A stretch of 64,000 nucleotides of DNA. It comes from Kitasatospora sp. SolWspMP-SS2h. Its GTDB lineage: Bacteria; Actinomycetota; Actinomycetes; Streptomycetales; Streptomycetaceae. The notes under the pieces are model-generated. The model was not told the DNA's origin. It worked only from the letters and a program-made list of their open reading frames with translations, and ran no database searches. The position numbers were made by a program, and so were the translations under genes. The stretch lies in NCBI RefSeq assembly GCF_003259315.1, contig NZ_QLLT01000023.1:1-64000 (forward strand), given 5' to 3'. Shown here one piece after another: positions 52,224 to 60,724 of the stretch (position 1 is its first letter; each line of letters begins with the position of its first letter).

Positions 52224-53387
52224 ATGACGGAGACCACGGTCGGCATCGGCCCGGGCGCGCAGACGCTCCCCGGCGACGGCGGCAGCACCGACATGGTGCT
52301 CAACATCGGCCCGCAGCACCCGTCCACGCACGGCGTGCTCCGCCTGAAGCTGGTGCTCGACGGGGAGCGGATCACCTCCGCCGAGCCGGTGATCGGCTAC
52401 ATGCACCGCGGCGCGGAGAAGCTCTTCGAGGCCCGCGACTACCGGCAGATCGTCATGCTGGCCAACCGGCACGACTGGCTGTCCGCGTTCGCCAACGAGC
52501 TGGGCGTGGTGCTGGCCGTCGAGCGGATGCTCGGCATGGAGGTGCCCGAGCGGGCGGTCTGGCTGCGGACGCTGCTGGCCGAGCTCAACCGCGTCCTCAA
52601 CCACCTGATGTTCCTCGGCTCCTACCCGCTGGAACTGGGCGGCATCACCCCGATCTTCCACTCCTTCAACGGCCGCGAGGAGCTCCAGCACGTCCTGGAG
52701 GAGGCCTCCGGCGGCCGGATGCACTACATGTTCAACCGGGTCGGCGGCCTCAAGGAGGACCTTCCGGCCGGCTGGCTCGGCCGGGTCCGGCGCGCGGTCG
52801 GCACGGTCCGCGGGCAGCTGCCGGTCTTCGAGGACCTGGTGCTCGGCAACGAGATCTTCCGCGGCCGCACGGCGGGCGTCGGCGTCCTCTCCCGCGCGCA
52901 CGTGCACGCCTACGGCGTCAGCGGGCCGATCGCCCGGGCCAGCGGCGTCGACTTCGACCTGCGCCGCGACGAGCCCTACCTCGCCTACGGGGAGCTGCGG
53001 GACGTCCTGAAGGTGGCCGTCCGGGAGGAGGGCGACTGCCTGGCCCGGTTCGAGTGCCTGCTGGAGCAGACCGCCAACTCCCTCGACCTCGCCGACGCGT
53101 GCCTCGACCGGCTGGCCGGCCTGCCGGCCGGGCCGGTCAACCTGCGGCTGCCCAAGGTGCTCAAGGCGCCGGAGGGCGAGACGTACGCCTGGACCGAGAA
53201 CCCGCTCGGCCTGAACGGGTACTACCTGGTCTCGCGCGGCGAGAAGACGCCGTGGCGGCTCAAGCTGCGCTCGGCGTCCTTCAACAACGTCCAGGCGCTG
53301 ACCGAGCTGCTGCCGGGGACGCTGGTGGCGGACATGGTGGCGATCCTGGGGTCGATGTTCTTCGTGGTCGGCGACATCGACAAGTGA
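52224..53387 (+). CDS. nuoD2: NADH-quinone oxidoreductase subunit D homologue (NuoD2)
   Basis: A 387-residue protein of the 49-kDa/NuoD family, related to the large subunit of NiFe hydrogenases but without nickel ligands. Features are MVLNIGPQHPSTHGVLR, with the quinone-site histidine, YMHRGAEKLFE, MFLGSYPLELGGITPIF and GSMFFVVGDIDK at the end. Complete nuo operons have subunits on both sides, whereas this gene stands alone with only the methyltransferase, as the second NuoD of streptomycetes does. It may serve an alternative complex or a respiratory regulator. Confidence 0.93.
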   Translation: MTETTVGIGPGAQTLPGDGGSTDMVLNIGPQHPSTHGVLRLKLVLDGERITSAEPVIGYMHRGAEKLFEARDYRQIVMLANRHDWLSAFANELGVVLAVERMLGMEVPERAVWLRTLLAELNRVLNHLMFLGSYPLELGGITPIFHSFNGREELQHVLEEASGGRMHYMFNRVGGLKEDLPAGWLGRVRRAVGTVRGQLPVFEDLVLGNEIFRGRTAGVGVLSRAHVHAYGVSGPIARASGVDFDLRRDEPYLAYGELRDVLKVAVREEGDCLARFECLLEQTANSLDLADACLDRLAGLPAGPVNLRLPKVLKAPEGETYAWTENPLGLNGYYLVSRGEKTPWRLKLRSASFNNVQALTELLPGTLVADMVAILGSMFFVVGDIDK

Positions 53388-53410
53388 GCGGGCCCCGGCC
53401 GGGGCCCGCT
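53387..53410. terminator. Terminator palindrome between nuoD2 and the convergent gene
   Basis: A 24-base perfect palindrome made of AGCGGGCCCCGG and CCGGGGCCCGCT. It overlaps the nuoD2 stop and ends eight bases before the stop of the minus-strand gene. Confidence 0.75.
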
Positions 53411-53418
53411 CCCGGGCG

Positions 53419-54336
53419 CTACCGGTCCGCGGGGTGCGGGGCCAGCCGGGTGTCGTGGGCCTCGCAGAGGGCGACCAGCTGGTCGTACGCGGCCCGGCCC
53501 ATGAGCTCGGTGAGCTCGGGGCGGTAGGAGACGTAGACCGGGTCGGGCGCGCGGTGGGCCTCGGGGGAGCCGGTGCACCACCAGTGCAGGTCGTGGCCGC
53601 CGGGGCCCCAGCCGCGGCGGTCGTACTCGCCGATGGAGACCTGGAGGTAGCGGGTGTCGTCGGGGCGGTCGATCCAGTCGTAGGTGCGGCGCACCGGCAG
53701 CTGCCAGCAGACGTCCGGCTTGGTCTCCAGCGGTTCGAGGCCCTCGCGCAGGGCCAGGACGTGCAGGGCGCAGCCCGCGCCGCCGGGGAAGCCGGGGCCG
53801 TTGAGGAAGAGGCAGGCCCCGTCGACCCGGCGGGTCTGGCGGTCGCCGTCCTCGTCGAACATGGTGATGCCGCCGTCGCGGCGGATCCGGCCCCTGGCGT
53901 CGGTGCCCTCGGCGTGGTGCTCCCAGATGTCGGGGGTGAGGCGGGCGGCGTGCCCGGCGACGCGCCGCTCGTCGTCCTCGTCGGAGTAGTGGGCGCCGAG
54001 GGTGCAGCAGCCGTCGGAGGCGCCGCGGCCGGGCTGGATGCCGTGGCAGCCCTTGCCGAAGATGCAGCCCCAGCGGGAGGTGAGCCAGGTGAGGTCGCAG
54101 CGGAACACCTGGTCCCCGTCGTCGGGGTCGGTGAACTCGACCCAGGCGCGCGGGAAGTCGAGGGCGACCTCGCGGACGGCGGGCATCGCCAGGTCGACGA
54201 CGGGGCCCCTGGCCTTGGCCGGCTTGTCGGCCCTGTCGGCCCTGTCGGCCCTGTCGGCCCCGGCGGTCTTCGCCGGCTTGTCGGCCTTGGCGGGCTTCTT
54301 GGTCTTCTTGTTCTTGGTGCTGTCAGCTGGTGCCAC
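53419..54336 (-). CDS. Cys-rich soluble protein of unknown function with a Lys/Ala/Asp repeat tail
   Basis: A 305-residue protein with a GTG start. The first 45 residues are charged repeats (KKPAKADKPAKTAGADRADR and on), reflecting a 9-base DNA repeat. The body is Cys-rich: FRCDLTWLTSRWGCIFGKGC and GASDGCCTLGAHYSDEDDE together look like a metal-binding cluster of the YkgJ/DUF3109 style. Later Cys follow in GACLFL, GAGCALHVLAL, PDVCWQLP and WWCTGSPEAH. It is conserved-looking, probably cytosolic and may bind iron-sulfur or zinc. No function is assigned. Confidence 0.7.
   Translation of the reverse strand: MAPADSTKNKKTKKPAKADKPAKTAGADRADRADRADKPAKARGPVVDLAMPAVREVALDFPRAWVEFTDPDDGDQVFRCDLTWLTSRWGCIFGKGCHGIQPGRGASDGCCTLGAHYSDEDDERRVAGHAARLTPDIWEHHAEGTDARGRIRRDGGITMFDEDGDRQTRRVDGACLFLNGPGFPGGAGCALHVLALREGLEPLETKPDVCWQLPVRRTYDWIDRPDDTRYLQVSIGEYDRRGWGPGGHDLHWWCTGSPEAHRAPDPVYVSYRPELTELMGRAAYDQLVALCEAHDTRLAPHPADR
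54226..54259. repeat. 9-base tandem repeat, about four copies
   Basis: The unit GGCCCTGTC recurs in tandem three to four times inside the N-terminal region of the Cys-rich gene. Each copy encodes Arg-Ala-Asp on the minus strand. Copy number may vary between strains. Confidence 0.75.
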
Positions 54337-54557
54337 CCGGCAAGGGTATGGCCTGGGCGGGACGGGCCGGGGTTGCGGCGGCGCGGCTTTGCCGGGGGTT
54401 CGTCCGAGTTGGGATGGTTGCGGGGGTTTCGGGCGGCCGGGGAAGGTGAAACGGCTGTGAAAAGGGCCGCCGGCCGGTCGGCGCGGGCGGAGTGTGGTCC
54501 TAGGATGGCTCAGCCGATAGGTCGGGCGCACGGGCGCCCTTGCACGGGGGAGTGCAG

Positions 54558-54902
54558 ATGGGCGACGAGGTCGTCATCCGGTCGTGGGAACTCCACGGCG
54601 AGGGACGCGAGTTCGAGAAGATCTCGGACGAGTTCGGGAGCGCGGCGAAGCAGTTGGAGAGCGGCCTGGCGGCGCTGGGCGCGCCGTGGGGCGAGGACGA
54701 GCCGGGGCAGCCGTTCGGCACCGCGTACGGCGAGGCCCGGGAGGGCGCGCTGGCCGGGCTGCAGGGGCTGTCGGAGCGGCTGGGCCGGATCGGGCGCGGG
54801 CTGCACACGATGGCGGACACCACCGACCGCACCGACCAGGAGATCAGCGCGGACTTCGACGCGCCCTCGCTGAACCACCCGACCGCAACCGGCCGGGCCT
54901 GA
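54558..54902 (+). CDS. WXG100-like (ESX) small secreted helper protein
   Basis: A 114-residue protein with GGGGGAG before the ATG. It is helical, with SDEFGSAAKQLESGLAALGA, a W-x-E turn in APWGEDEPGQPFGTAYGE, and a second helix, ALAGLQGLSERLGRIGRGLH, matching the helix-turn-helix of WXG100 proteins secreted by type VII systems. The turn reads WGE rather than WxG. It ends 66 bases before the toxin gene, so it likely partners the toxin for export. No ESX secretion genes are in the window. Confidence 0.75.
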   Translation: MGDEVVIRSWELHGEGREFEKISDEFGSAAKQLESGLAALGAPWGEDEPGQPFGTAYGEAREGALAGLQGLSERLGRIGRGLHTMADTTDRTDQEISADFDAPSLNHPTATGRA

Positions 54903-54967
54903 AACGGAGTCAGTCCACCTGGCGGGCCGCCGCGCGCGCCGAGCCGTACCACCCGAAGGGGGAGCAC

Positions 54968-57900
54968 GTGTCCAGGAACCTGCCGGAGGAACTCGCCCCC
55001 GCGCTGGCGCGGACCGGCCACGCGTGGCCGCAGGCGGACGAGGACGGGCTGCGCCGGGCGGCCGGCCTGTGGCGCGAGTTCGGGTCGGACGCGGACGCCC
55101 TGGTGGCCCGCGGCACGGCCTCCGCGCAGCGGGTGTCGGGGGAGAACAAGGGCCGCGCGGTGGACGCCTTCGCCGACCACTGGCGGCAGTTCAGCGGCGG
55201 CGGGCGCGGCCAGCTGGACGACGCCGCGGCGGCGGCCGCGCTGGTGGCCGCCGCGCTGGACAAGGCGGCCGGGGTGGCCGACCAGGTGAAGGCCGACATC
55301 ATCGCGGTGCTCACCGAGCTGACCGAGAAGATCCGGGCGGCCGACGCGGCCGAGGCCAAGGCCAAGGCGGACATCGCGCAGGCCGGCAAGGAGGCCGCCA
55401 CCGGACTGGGCGGGCTGGTGACCGGCGCGGTCGGCGCGGCCGTCGGCGCGGTCAAGGAACTGGCCGCCGAGGCCGAGGAGCTGGCCGCGGTCGAGCACGC
55501 CAAATCGAGGATCGGCCAGCTGCTGGAGCGGCTCGGCCGGGACATGGGCGAGGCCGCCGGGTCACTGGCCAAGGAGCCGCCCCTGGTCGCGCTGGAGCGG
55601 ATCGCCCGGACCGACGGCCGGGGCCTGCACGGCGAACTGCGCGAGACCTCGATGGCGGCCCGCTCCGGGAAGGTCGGCGGGGCGCTGGCGCGGGCCGGGG
55701 TGGCCCGCTCGGTCGAGGTGGCCGCCGTCGCCGGCCTGCACGCCGAGGTCAAGGCCGACGGCACGGTGCGCACCGACCGGCACGGCAACCCGGTGCTGGT
55801 CGGCGAGGACGGGCAGCGGGTCAAGGGCGTGGACGGCCTGACGGTCACCCAGGGCCCGGACGGCACCCAGCAGTTGGTCGACGCCAGCGGCACCCCGGTC
55901 ACCGGCGTGGCGATCGGCGAGGACGGCAAGCCGCTGCTCGGCGGCAACGGCAAGCCGCTGCTGGTGGGCCTGGGCGGCGCGCTGGTCGGCACCGGCATCA
56001 CGCTGGCGCTCGGCCTGAACGGCAAGCCCCGACTCGGCGACGACGGCCACCCGGTGATGCTGGACGCCGACGGCACCCAGGTCGCCGGCCTGGTCGCCGA
56101 CCCGGACGGCCACCTGCTGACCGGCCACGACGGCCACCCGGTCACCGTGGACGCCGCCGGCCGGGCGGCCGGCCCGGGCGGACAGGTGATCCAGTTCGGC
56201 GCGGACGGCCGCCCGCTGGACCTGCTCGGCCCCGACGGGCAGCCGGTCAGCGTGGTGGACGACCAGCAGCCGGACGGCCCGTTCCAGAACGACCTGCCGC
56301 ACGCCCACGGCCACGGCGGCCCGGACGGGCACGGCACCTGGGCCGGCGACGGCACCGGGCCGGGCACGGGCCCGGGCCTCGGGCACGGCGGCCCGCTCGG
56401 CCCCGGCCACGGCGGCCTGCTGACCGACCTGACCGGCACCGTCACCGACCCGGTGTCGGCGGTGACCCAGAGCGCGCTCGGCGACCCGGGCGGCCACCCG
56501 CAGTCCGGCCCGGCCGACAGCGGCGGCTACCGCGGCCACCAGGGCACCGGCTACCAGGGCACCGGCTACCAGGGCGGCTCGCACAACGTCTCCTACGGCA
56601 GCCCCGCGGCGCCCGCCTACAGCGGACCGACCGTCAGCACCCCGTCCGGCGGTGGCTCGTACGGCGGCGGTGGCGGCTCGTACGGCGGCGGCTCGTACGG
56701 GGGCGGCTCGTACGGGGGCGGCGGCCACAGCGTGCCGGACCTGCCGGTGTCGGTGCACGTCGACTCGGTGGTCGCGCCGCCCGCGCCGAGCGCCCCGCCG
56801 GTGGTGAGCGGCGGCGACATCTGGTCGTCCGGCGGCGGCGGTGGCGGCGGCGGTCACCGCCTCGCCGACCCGGGGCCGTCCTCCGGCGGGTCGGGCCCGT
56901 CCGGCGGCTCCTCGTTCCAGCTCGGCCCGGTCGGCGGCGGTACGGCCGCCCCGGTCGGCGGCGGCATCCCGACGGGCGGGCCGGTGGCGACCGGCCCGGT
57001 GGCCGGTGCGGGCCCGATCGGCGGACCGGTCGGCGCGGTGCCCGGCGGCGCGGCGGCGGTGCCCGGCGCCCCGGGGGCCCCCGGCGCGGCCGGTGTCCCG
57101 GGCGCGCCCGCGGCGGGCCCGGTGGGCGGCGCGGTCGGCGCTCCCGGCCCGGTCGGCGCGGTCGGCACCCCCGGTGCCCCCGGCGCGGCGGGCGGCGGGG
57201 CCGCGGTGATCGGCGTCGGCCAGCAGCCGGTCGGCGGACGCCCGGTGGCCGGCGTCCCGGTGCCGACCGCGGGCGGCGGCGGGATCGGCCAGCACGCGTC
57301 CGGCACCCCGGCCCGCGGCTACGAGCCGCTGGTGGACACCCGGCGCCAGGCCGGTACGGACGAGCAGGGCCTGCCGGTGAACCCCGGACAGGCGTCCGCG
57401 GCCTGGCTGGTGATCGCCAACGGCCGCCGCCCCGGCGCCGTCGCCCCGCGACCGGCCGGCGAGCGCGAGCGGACCCTCGCCGACAGCCGCCCGTACGGCC
57501 TGCCCGGCGGGCTCGGCCCGGTCGACCCGGCGCACCAGGCCGAGGCGGTGCGCCGCACCCCGGTGCCCGCGCCGGACCCGATGGTCGGCGAGTGGACCGA
57601 GGTGCTCAACGGCGGCGGCCCCGCCGAGAGCGGGCGCGCCAACAACTGCGTGGACGTGTCGCTGTCCGCCGTGGACACCCTCGGCGGCGTCCCGACCTGC
57701 GCCGCGCCCCGGCTGCCCGACGGCCCGGCCGGCGAGCGCGGCGGCCGCGACCGCGCCGAGCTCGAACTCGGCACCCGCTTCCTCGACCTCGGCGACGGCA
57801 CCGAGGCCCACGGCAAGCTCGGCCGGGCCCTGCTCGCCCACGGCACCGGCACCCGGGCGGTGCTGCTCACCGTCGACGCGTTCGGCCGCTCGCACACCTG

Positions 57901-58267
57901 GAACGCCGTCAACCACAAGGGCGTCCTCAGCTACCTGGACCACCAGACCGGCTACGCCGGGCCCACCCCGCTCTACCCGGCCGACCACGGCCTCTGGGCG
58001 ATCGCGGTGGACGCCGCCGACCGGCCGATCGACCTGACCGCGCCGCTGCCGGCCACCGTCGCCGTCCCGGAGCACGCCCCGGAGCGCGCCTCCGAGCGGG
58101 CCCCGGAGCCGGCCCTGGTCGGCGCGGCCGGTACGGCCGGTACGGCCGGTACGGAGGACGGTGCCCCCGCCGGGGCCGCTGACGACACCGCCCCCGCCGC
58201 GGCGCCCGCCCCGCCGCGCTCCCGGCTCACCATCCACCGCACCACCACCGGGAGCACCAGCCGATGA
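54968..58267 (+). CDS. Polymorphic toxin with N-terminal helical export region, Gly-rich stalk and papain-fold (Tox-PL) C-terminus
   Basis: A 1099-residue protein with a GTG start and GGGGGAGC upstream. Residues 1-220 are helical, like type VII secretion substrates. About 270-430 hold a series of short beta units, each with a D/N-G-x-P core (DRHGNPVLVGEDG, NGKPLLVGLGG, DGHPVMLDADG). Residues 440-800 are Gly/Ser/Pro/Tyr-rich, including GSYGGG and GAPGAPG collagen-like repeats. The C-terminal domain (about 860-1030) has NNCVDVSLSA with C894, SHTWNAVNHKG with H976 and LDHQTG with D991, the catalytic triad of papain-fold toxins such as deamidases. A final Ala/Pro tail follows. Its stop overlaps the next gene, the probable immunity protein. 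The target is unknown. Confidence 0.8.
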   Translation: MSRNLPEELAPALARTGHAWPQADEDGLRRAAGLWREFGSDADALVARGTASAQRVSGENKGRAVDAFADHWRQFSGGGRGQLDDAAAAAALVAAALDKAAGVADQVKADIIAVLTELTEKIRAADAAEAKAKADIAQAGKEAATGLGGLVTGAVGAAVGAVKELAAEAEELAAVEHAKSRIGQLLERLGRDMGEAAGSLAKEPPLVALERIARTDGRGLHGELRETSMAARSGKVGGALARAGVARSVEVAAVAGLHAEVKADGTVRTDRHGNPVLVGEDGQRVKGVDGLTVTQGPDGTQQLVDASGTPVTGVAIGEDGKPLLGGNGKPLLVGLGGALVGTGITLALGLNGKPRLGDDGHPVMLDADGTQVAGLVADPDGHLLTGHDGHPVTVDAAGRAAGPGGQVIQFGADGRPLDLLGPDGQPVSVVDDQQPDGPFQNDLPHAHGHGGPDGHGTWAGDGTGPGTGPGLGHGGPLGPGHGGLLTDLTGTVTDPVSAVTQSALGDPGGHPQSGPADSGGYRGHQGTGYQGTGYQGGSHNVSYGSPAAPAYSGPTVSTPSGGGSYGGGGGSYGGGSYGGGSYGGGGHSVPDLPVSVHVDSVVAPPAPSAPPVVSGGDIWSSGGGGGGGGHRLADPGPSSGGSGPSGGSSFQLGPVGGGTAAPVGGGIPTGGPVATGPVAGAGPIGGPVGAVPGGAAAVPGAPGAPGAAGVPGAPAAGPVGGAVGAPGPVGAVGTPGAPGAAGGGAAVIGVGQQPVGGRPVAGVPVPTAGGGGIGQHASGTPARGYEPLVDTRRQAGTDEQGLPVNPGQASAAWLVIANGRRPGAVAPRPAGERERTLADSRPYGLPGGLGPVDPAHQAEAVRRTPVPAPDPMVGEWTEVLNGGGPAESGRANNCVDVSLSAVDTLGGVPTCAAPRLPDGPAGERGGRDRAELELGTRFLDLGDGTEAHGKLGRALLAHGTGTRAVLLTVDAFGRSHTWNAVNHKGVLSYLDHQTGYAGPTPLYPADHGLWAIAVDAADRPIDLTAPLPATVAVPEHAPERASERAPEPALVGAAGTAGTAGTEDGAPAGAADDTAPAAAPAPPRSRLTIHRTTTGSTSR
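56640..56725. repeat. GGC-TCG-TAC-GGC codon repeats in the toxin stalk
   Basis: Tandem units coding GSYGGG, with four near-identical copies of the sequence GGCTCGTACGGNGGC. Part of the low-complexity stalk; likely prone to length change. Confidence 0.75.
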
Positions 58268-59541
58268 TCACCCGCGAGCAGGCCCTCGCCACCGCCCACC
58301 GCTGGGTCAACGGCGACCTCCCGCAGGAGGGTTCACGGCCTGTCAGGTGCCACGAGTTCGACCTCGGCTGGGTGCTCTGGCCCGAGCCCGCGCCGGTCCT
58401 CACCGACCCGCTGACCGGCGCCCGCCGGGCCCCCGAGGAGATCGGCGCGGCCTGCGCCGTGGTCGACCGGGTCACCGGCGAACTCGTGGTCTACCCGTCC
58501 GTCCCGGTGCCGGTGGTCGAGCAGCTGCACCGCGACCGCCTCGGCGCCGGCAGCCACCGCCCGGCGCTGCCGCCGGTCACCGGCCCGGGCACCCGGGCCA
58601 CCCTGACCTACCGGGACGACCGGGACGAGCTGCGCTCGCTGACCGTCCACTCCGCGCACGGCCGCCCGCACCCCGCGCTGCGGGCCCGCCGCCAGCTCGC
58701 CGAGCAGGGCGTCCCGGCCGAGAACCTGGTCGCGCTCCGCACCGACCTGCGCCTGTCGATGCTCCCCGGCGGCTACTTCGAGCAGGCCGTCGCCGAGCAG
58801 CTTCCGGGCGTCCGGCTGGAGTTCGAGCAGCCGTACGGGCCGCGCCACGACCACCGGGCGGTGGCCGTGCGGGCCCTGGTGGCCCGGGCCCGCAGCGGCT
58901 ACAACCGGGTGCCGTTCCCGCCCGCGGTGCCGCCCGCCCAGCCCGAGGACGAGACCGGCCTGGGCAAGCGGCTGGCCGCCCTGTTCGGCGAGGACGGCAC
59001 CCGCCGCTTCGAGCAGGCCGAGGTGCTCGCCGCCGACCTGCCCGAGGCCGTCGGCCGCCCGCTGCGGCGCACCGGACTGCCGCGCGAGGTCCCCGGCTTC
59101 TTCACCCTGCACCTGCCGGAGGCCGACGGCATCGCCGGGCCGGCCGCCCCGCCGCTGCCCGACCTCGCCGAGCTGCTGGCCGCGCGCGGCCGGGGCCGCC
59201 GGGCCACCGCCGCCGCCCGGGCCGCGCTGCTCGGCCAGCGGGTGATCGGCACCGACGGCTGGGCGCTGCTCACCGTCGACACCGCCCAGGGACGGGTCCG
59301 CGCCGTCGACCCGGACACCTGCGAGGCCCGCTACTGCAACGCCGACCTGACCGCCTTCACCCGCTGCCTGGCACTGCTCGCCGAACGCCGCCCCCGGCTG
59401 CTCGACCTGCCCCCCGAGCAGGCCGGCCCGGCCGTCGCCGAGCTCCAGTGGGCGCTGGCCGCCCTGGACCGCACCGCGCTGAGCGACCCGGAGAACTGGT
59501 GGGCGGTCATCGTCGAGCAGCTCTGGGACGGGATGCTGTGA
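58264..59541 (+). CDS. Three-domain immunity-type protein: YrhB-like, inactive deaminase-like, SUKH-4
   Basis: A 425-residue cytosolic protein that overlaps the toxin stop by four bases (ATGA). The first 85 residues match YrhB/Imm35-type domains (CAVVDRVTGELVVYPSVPVP). The middle (about 105-210) follows the YwqJ-like nucleic-acid deaminase pattern (ARRQLAEQGVPAENLVALRT, LSMLPGGYFEQAV, EFEQPYG). The zinc ligands are lost: the expected PC and C appear as LS and F, and the HxE as HPAL. The last 200 residues are a SUKH-4 immunity domain. Place and domains fit the antidote of the toxin upstream, with the dead deaminase acting as a binding module. Which domain binds the toxin is unknown. Confidence 0.75.
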   Translation: MITREQALATAHRWVNGDLPQEGSRPVRCHEFDLGWVLWPEPAPVLTDPLTGARRAPEEIGAACAVVDRVTGELVVYPSVPVPVVEQLHRDRLGAGSHRPALPPVTGPGTRATLTYRDDRDELRSLTVHSAHGRPHPALRARRQLAEQGVPAENLVALRTDLRLSMLPGGYFEQAVAEQLPGVRLEFEQPYGPRHDHRAVAVRALVARARSGYNRVPFPPAVPPAQPEDETGLGKRLAALFGEDGTRRFEQAEVLAADLPEAVGRPLRRTGLPREVPGFFTLHLPEADGIAGPAAPPLPDLAELLAARGRGRRATAAARAALLGQRVIGTDGWALLTVDTAQGRVRAVDPDTCEARYCNADLTAFTRCLALLAERRPRLLDLPPEQAGPAVAELQWALAALDRTALSDPENWWAVIVEQLWDGML

Positions 59542-59602
59542 CCCCTCCGCCGTCCCCCGCGGTATCCCTGGCGGTCACCGGTCTGGGCTAGGTTGGGCGG
59601 TC

Positions 59603-60556
59603 ATGCGACTCGGTGTGCTCGACGTAGGCTCCAACACCGTCCACTTCCTCGTGGTGGACGCCCACCCCGGCGCGGCCCCGCTGCCCGCCTACTCCCACAA
59701 GGCCGAACTCCGCCTCGCCGAGCTGCTGGAGGAGGACGGGGCGATCAGCGGGACGGGGGTCGAGCGCCTGGTCTCCATGGTCGCCTCCTCGCTGCGGGTG
59801 GCCGAGGACAAGGGCGTGGTCGACCTGCTGCCGTTCGCCACCTCGGCGGTGCGGGAGGCCGCCAACGGCGAGGAGGTGCTGCGCCGGGTCGAGGACGAGA
59901 CCGGCGTCGCGCTCAACGTGCTCTCCGGACAGGACGAGGCCCGGCTGACCTTCCTCGCCGTCCGCCGCTGGTTCGGCTGGTCCTCCGGCCGGCTGCTCAA
60001 CCTGGACATCGGCGGCGGCTCGCTGGAGATCGCCTGCGGCATCGACGAGCAGCCCGCCGTCGCCACCTCCCTGCCGCTCGGCGCCGGCCGCCTCACCTCC
60101 CGGCTGCCCGGCGAGGTCGCCGACCCGGGCGACCTGCGCGAACTGCGGCGGCACATCCGGGCCGAGATCGCCGGCGCGGTCGGCGGCATCGCCCGGCTCG
60201 GGCCGCCCGACCACGCGGTGGCCACCTCCAAGACCTTCAAGCAGCTCGCCCGGATGACCGGCGCCGCCCCCGAGGGCGCGGGCGTCCGGGTCCCCCGCCG
60301 GCTCACCCGCGCGGGCCTCTCCGCCTGGCTGCCCCGGCTCGCCGCGATGACGCCCGCCGAGCGGGCCCAGATCCCCGGCGTCTCGGCCGGCCGGGCCCGC
60401 CAGCTGCTGGCCGGCGCGCTGGTCGCCGACGCGGCGATGGACCTCTTCGGCCTGGAGGAGCTGGACATCTGCCCGTGGGCCCTGCGCGAGGGCATCATCC
60501 TGCGGCGGCTGGACACGATGGACGGACCCGAGCCCCGGACCGCCGTCGGGGCCTGA
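59603..60556 (+). CDS. Ppx/GppA-family exopolyphosphatase or guanosine pentaphosphatase
   Basis: A 317-residue ASKHA-fold phosphatase. It has the phosphate motif VLDVGSNTVHFLVVDAH, TSAVREAANGEEVL, the second phosphate loop LNLDIGGGSLEIACG, and LTRAGLSAWLPRLAAMTPAE in the C-terminal half. At about 310 residues it is the short actinobacterial Ppx form. It degrades polyphosphate or pppGpp; which of the two cannot be decided here. It is the first of several plus-strand housekeeping genes running to the end of the window. Confidence 0.92.
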   Translation: MRLGVLDVGSNTVHFLVVDAHPGAAPLPAYSHKAELRLAELLEEDGAISGTGVERLVSMVASSLRVAEDKGVVDLLPFATSAVREAANGEEVLRRVEDETGVALNVLSGQDEARLTFLAVRRWFGWSSGRLLNLDIGGGSLEIACGIDEQPAVATSLPLGAGRLTSRLPGEVADPGDLRELRRHIRAEIAGAVGGIARLGPPDHAVATSKTFKQLARMTGAAPEGAGVRVPRRLTRAGLSAWLPRLAAMTPAERAQIPGVSAGRARQLLAGALVADAAMDLFGLEELDICPWALREGIILRRLDTMDGPEPRTAVGA

Positions 60557-60724
60557 CCGGACAGCGCGGGCCCCCGCGCGGCGGCGCGGTCCGCCGCCCT
60601 GCGCCGCGAGCCTGCGCGCGGGCCCGGCCGGCCGCGCGGTTCCCCGCGTCCCCGTCCGCGCTCCCAGCAGGGCGGTTCTCCCCGAGCCCCTGGTTTTCCC
60701 GGGGCGTGACCTAGTCTGGTCTGC
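60557..60724. other. Intergenic region after the Ppx gene
   Basis: A 168-base gap with extreme GC and several overlapping GC-rich inverted repeats (for example GCGCGG and CCGCGC runs near 60565-60640) that may act as terminator structure. No gene is supported. Confidence 0.35.

Noticed and set aside
56640..56725. CRISPR-like short repeats
   Set aside because: The units are in-frame Gly/Ser/Tyr codons inside the toxin gene, without unique spacers of constant length.
58570..58900. Active nucleic-acid deaminase
   Set aside because: All expected zinc-binding and proton-transfer residues are replaced, so catalysis is not credible.
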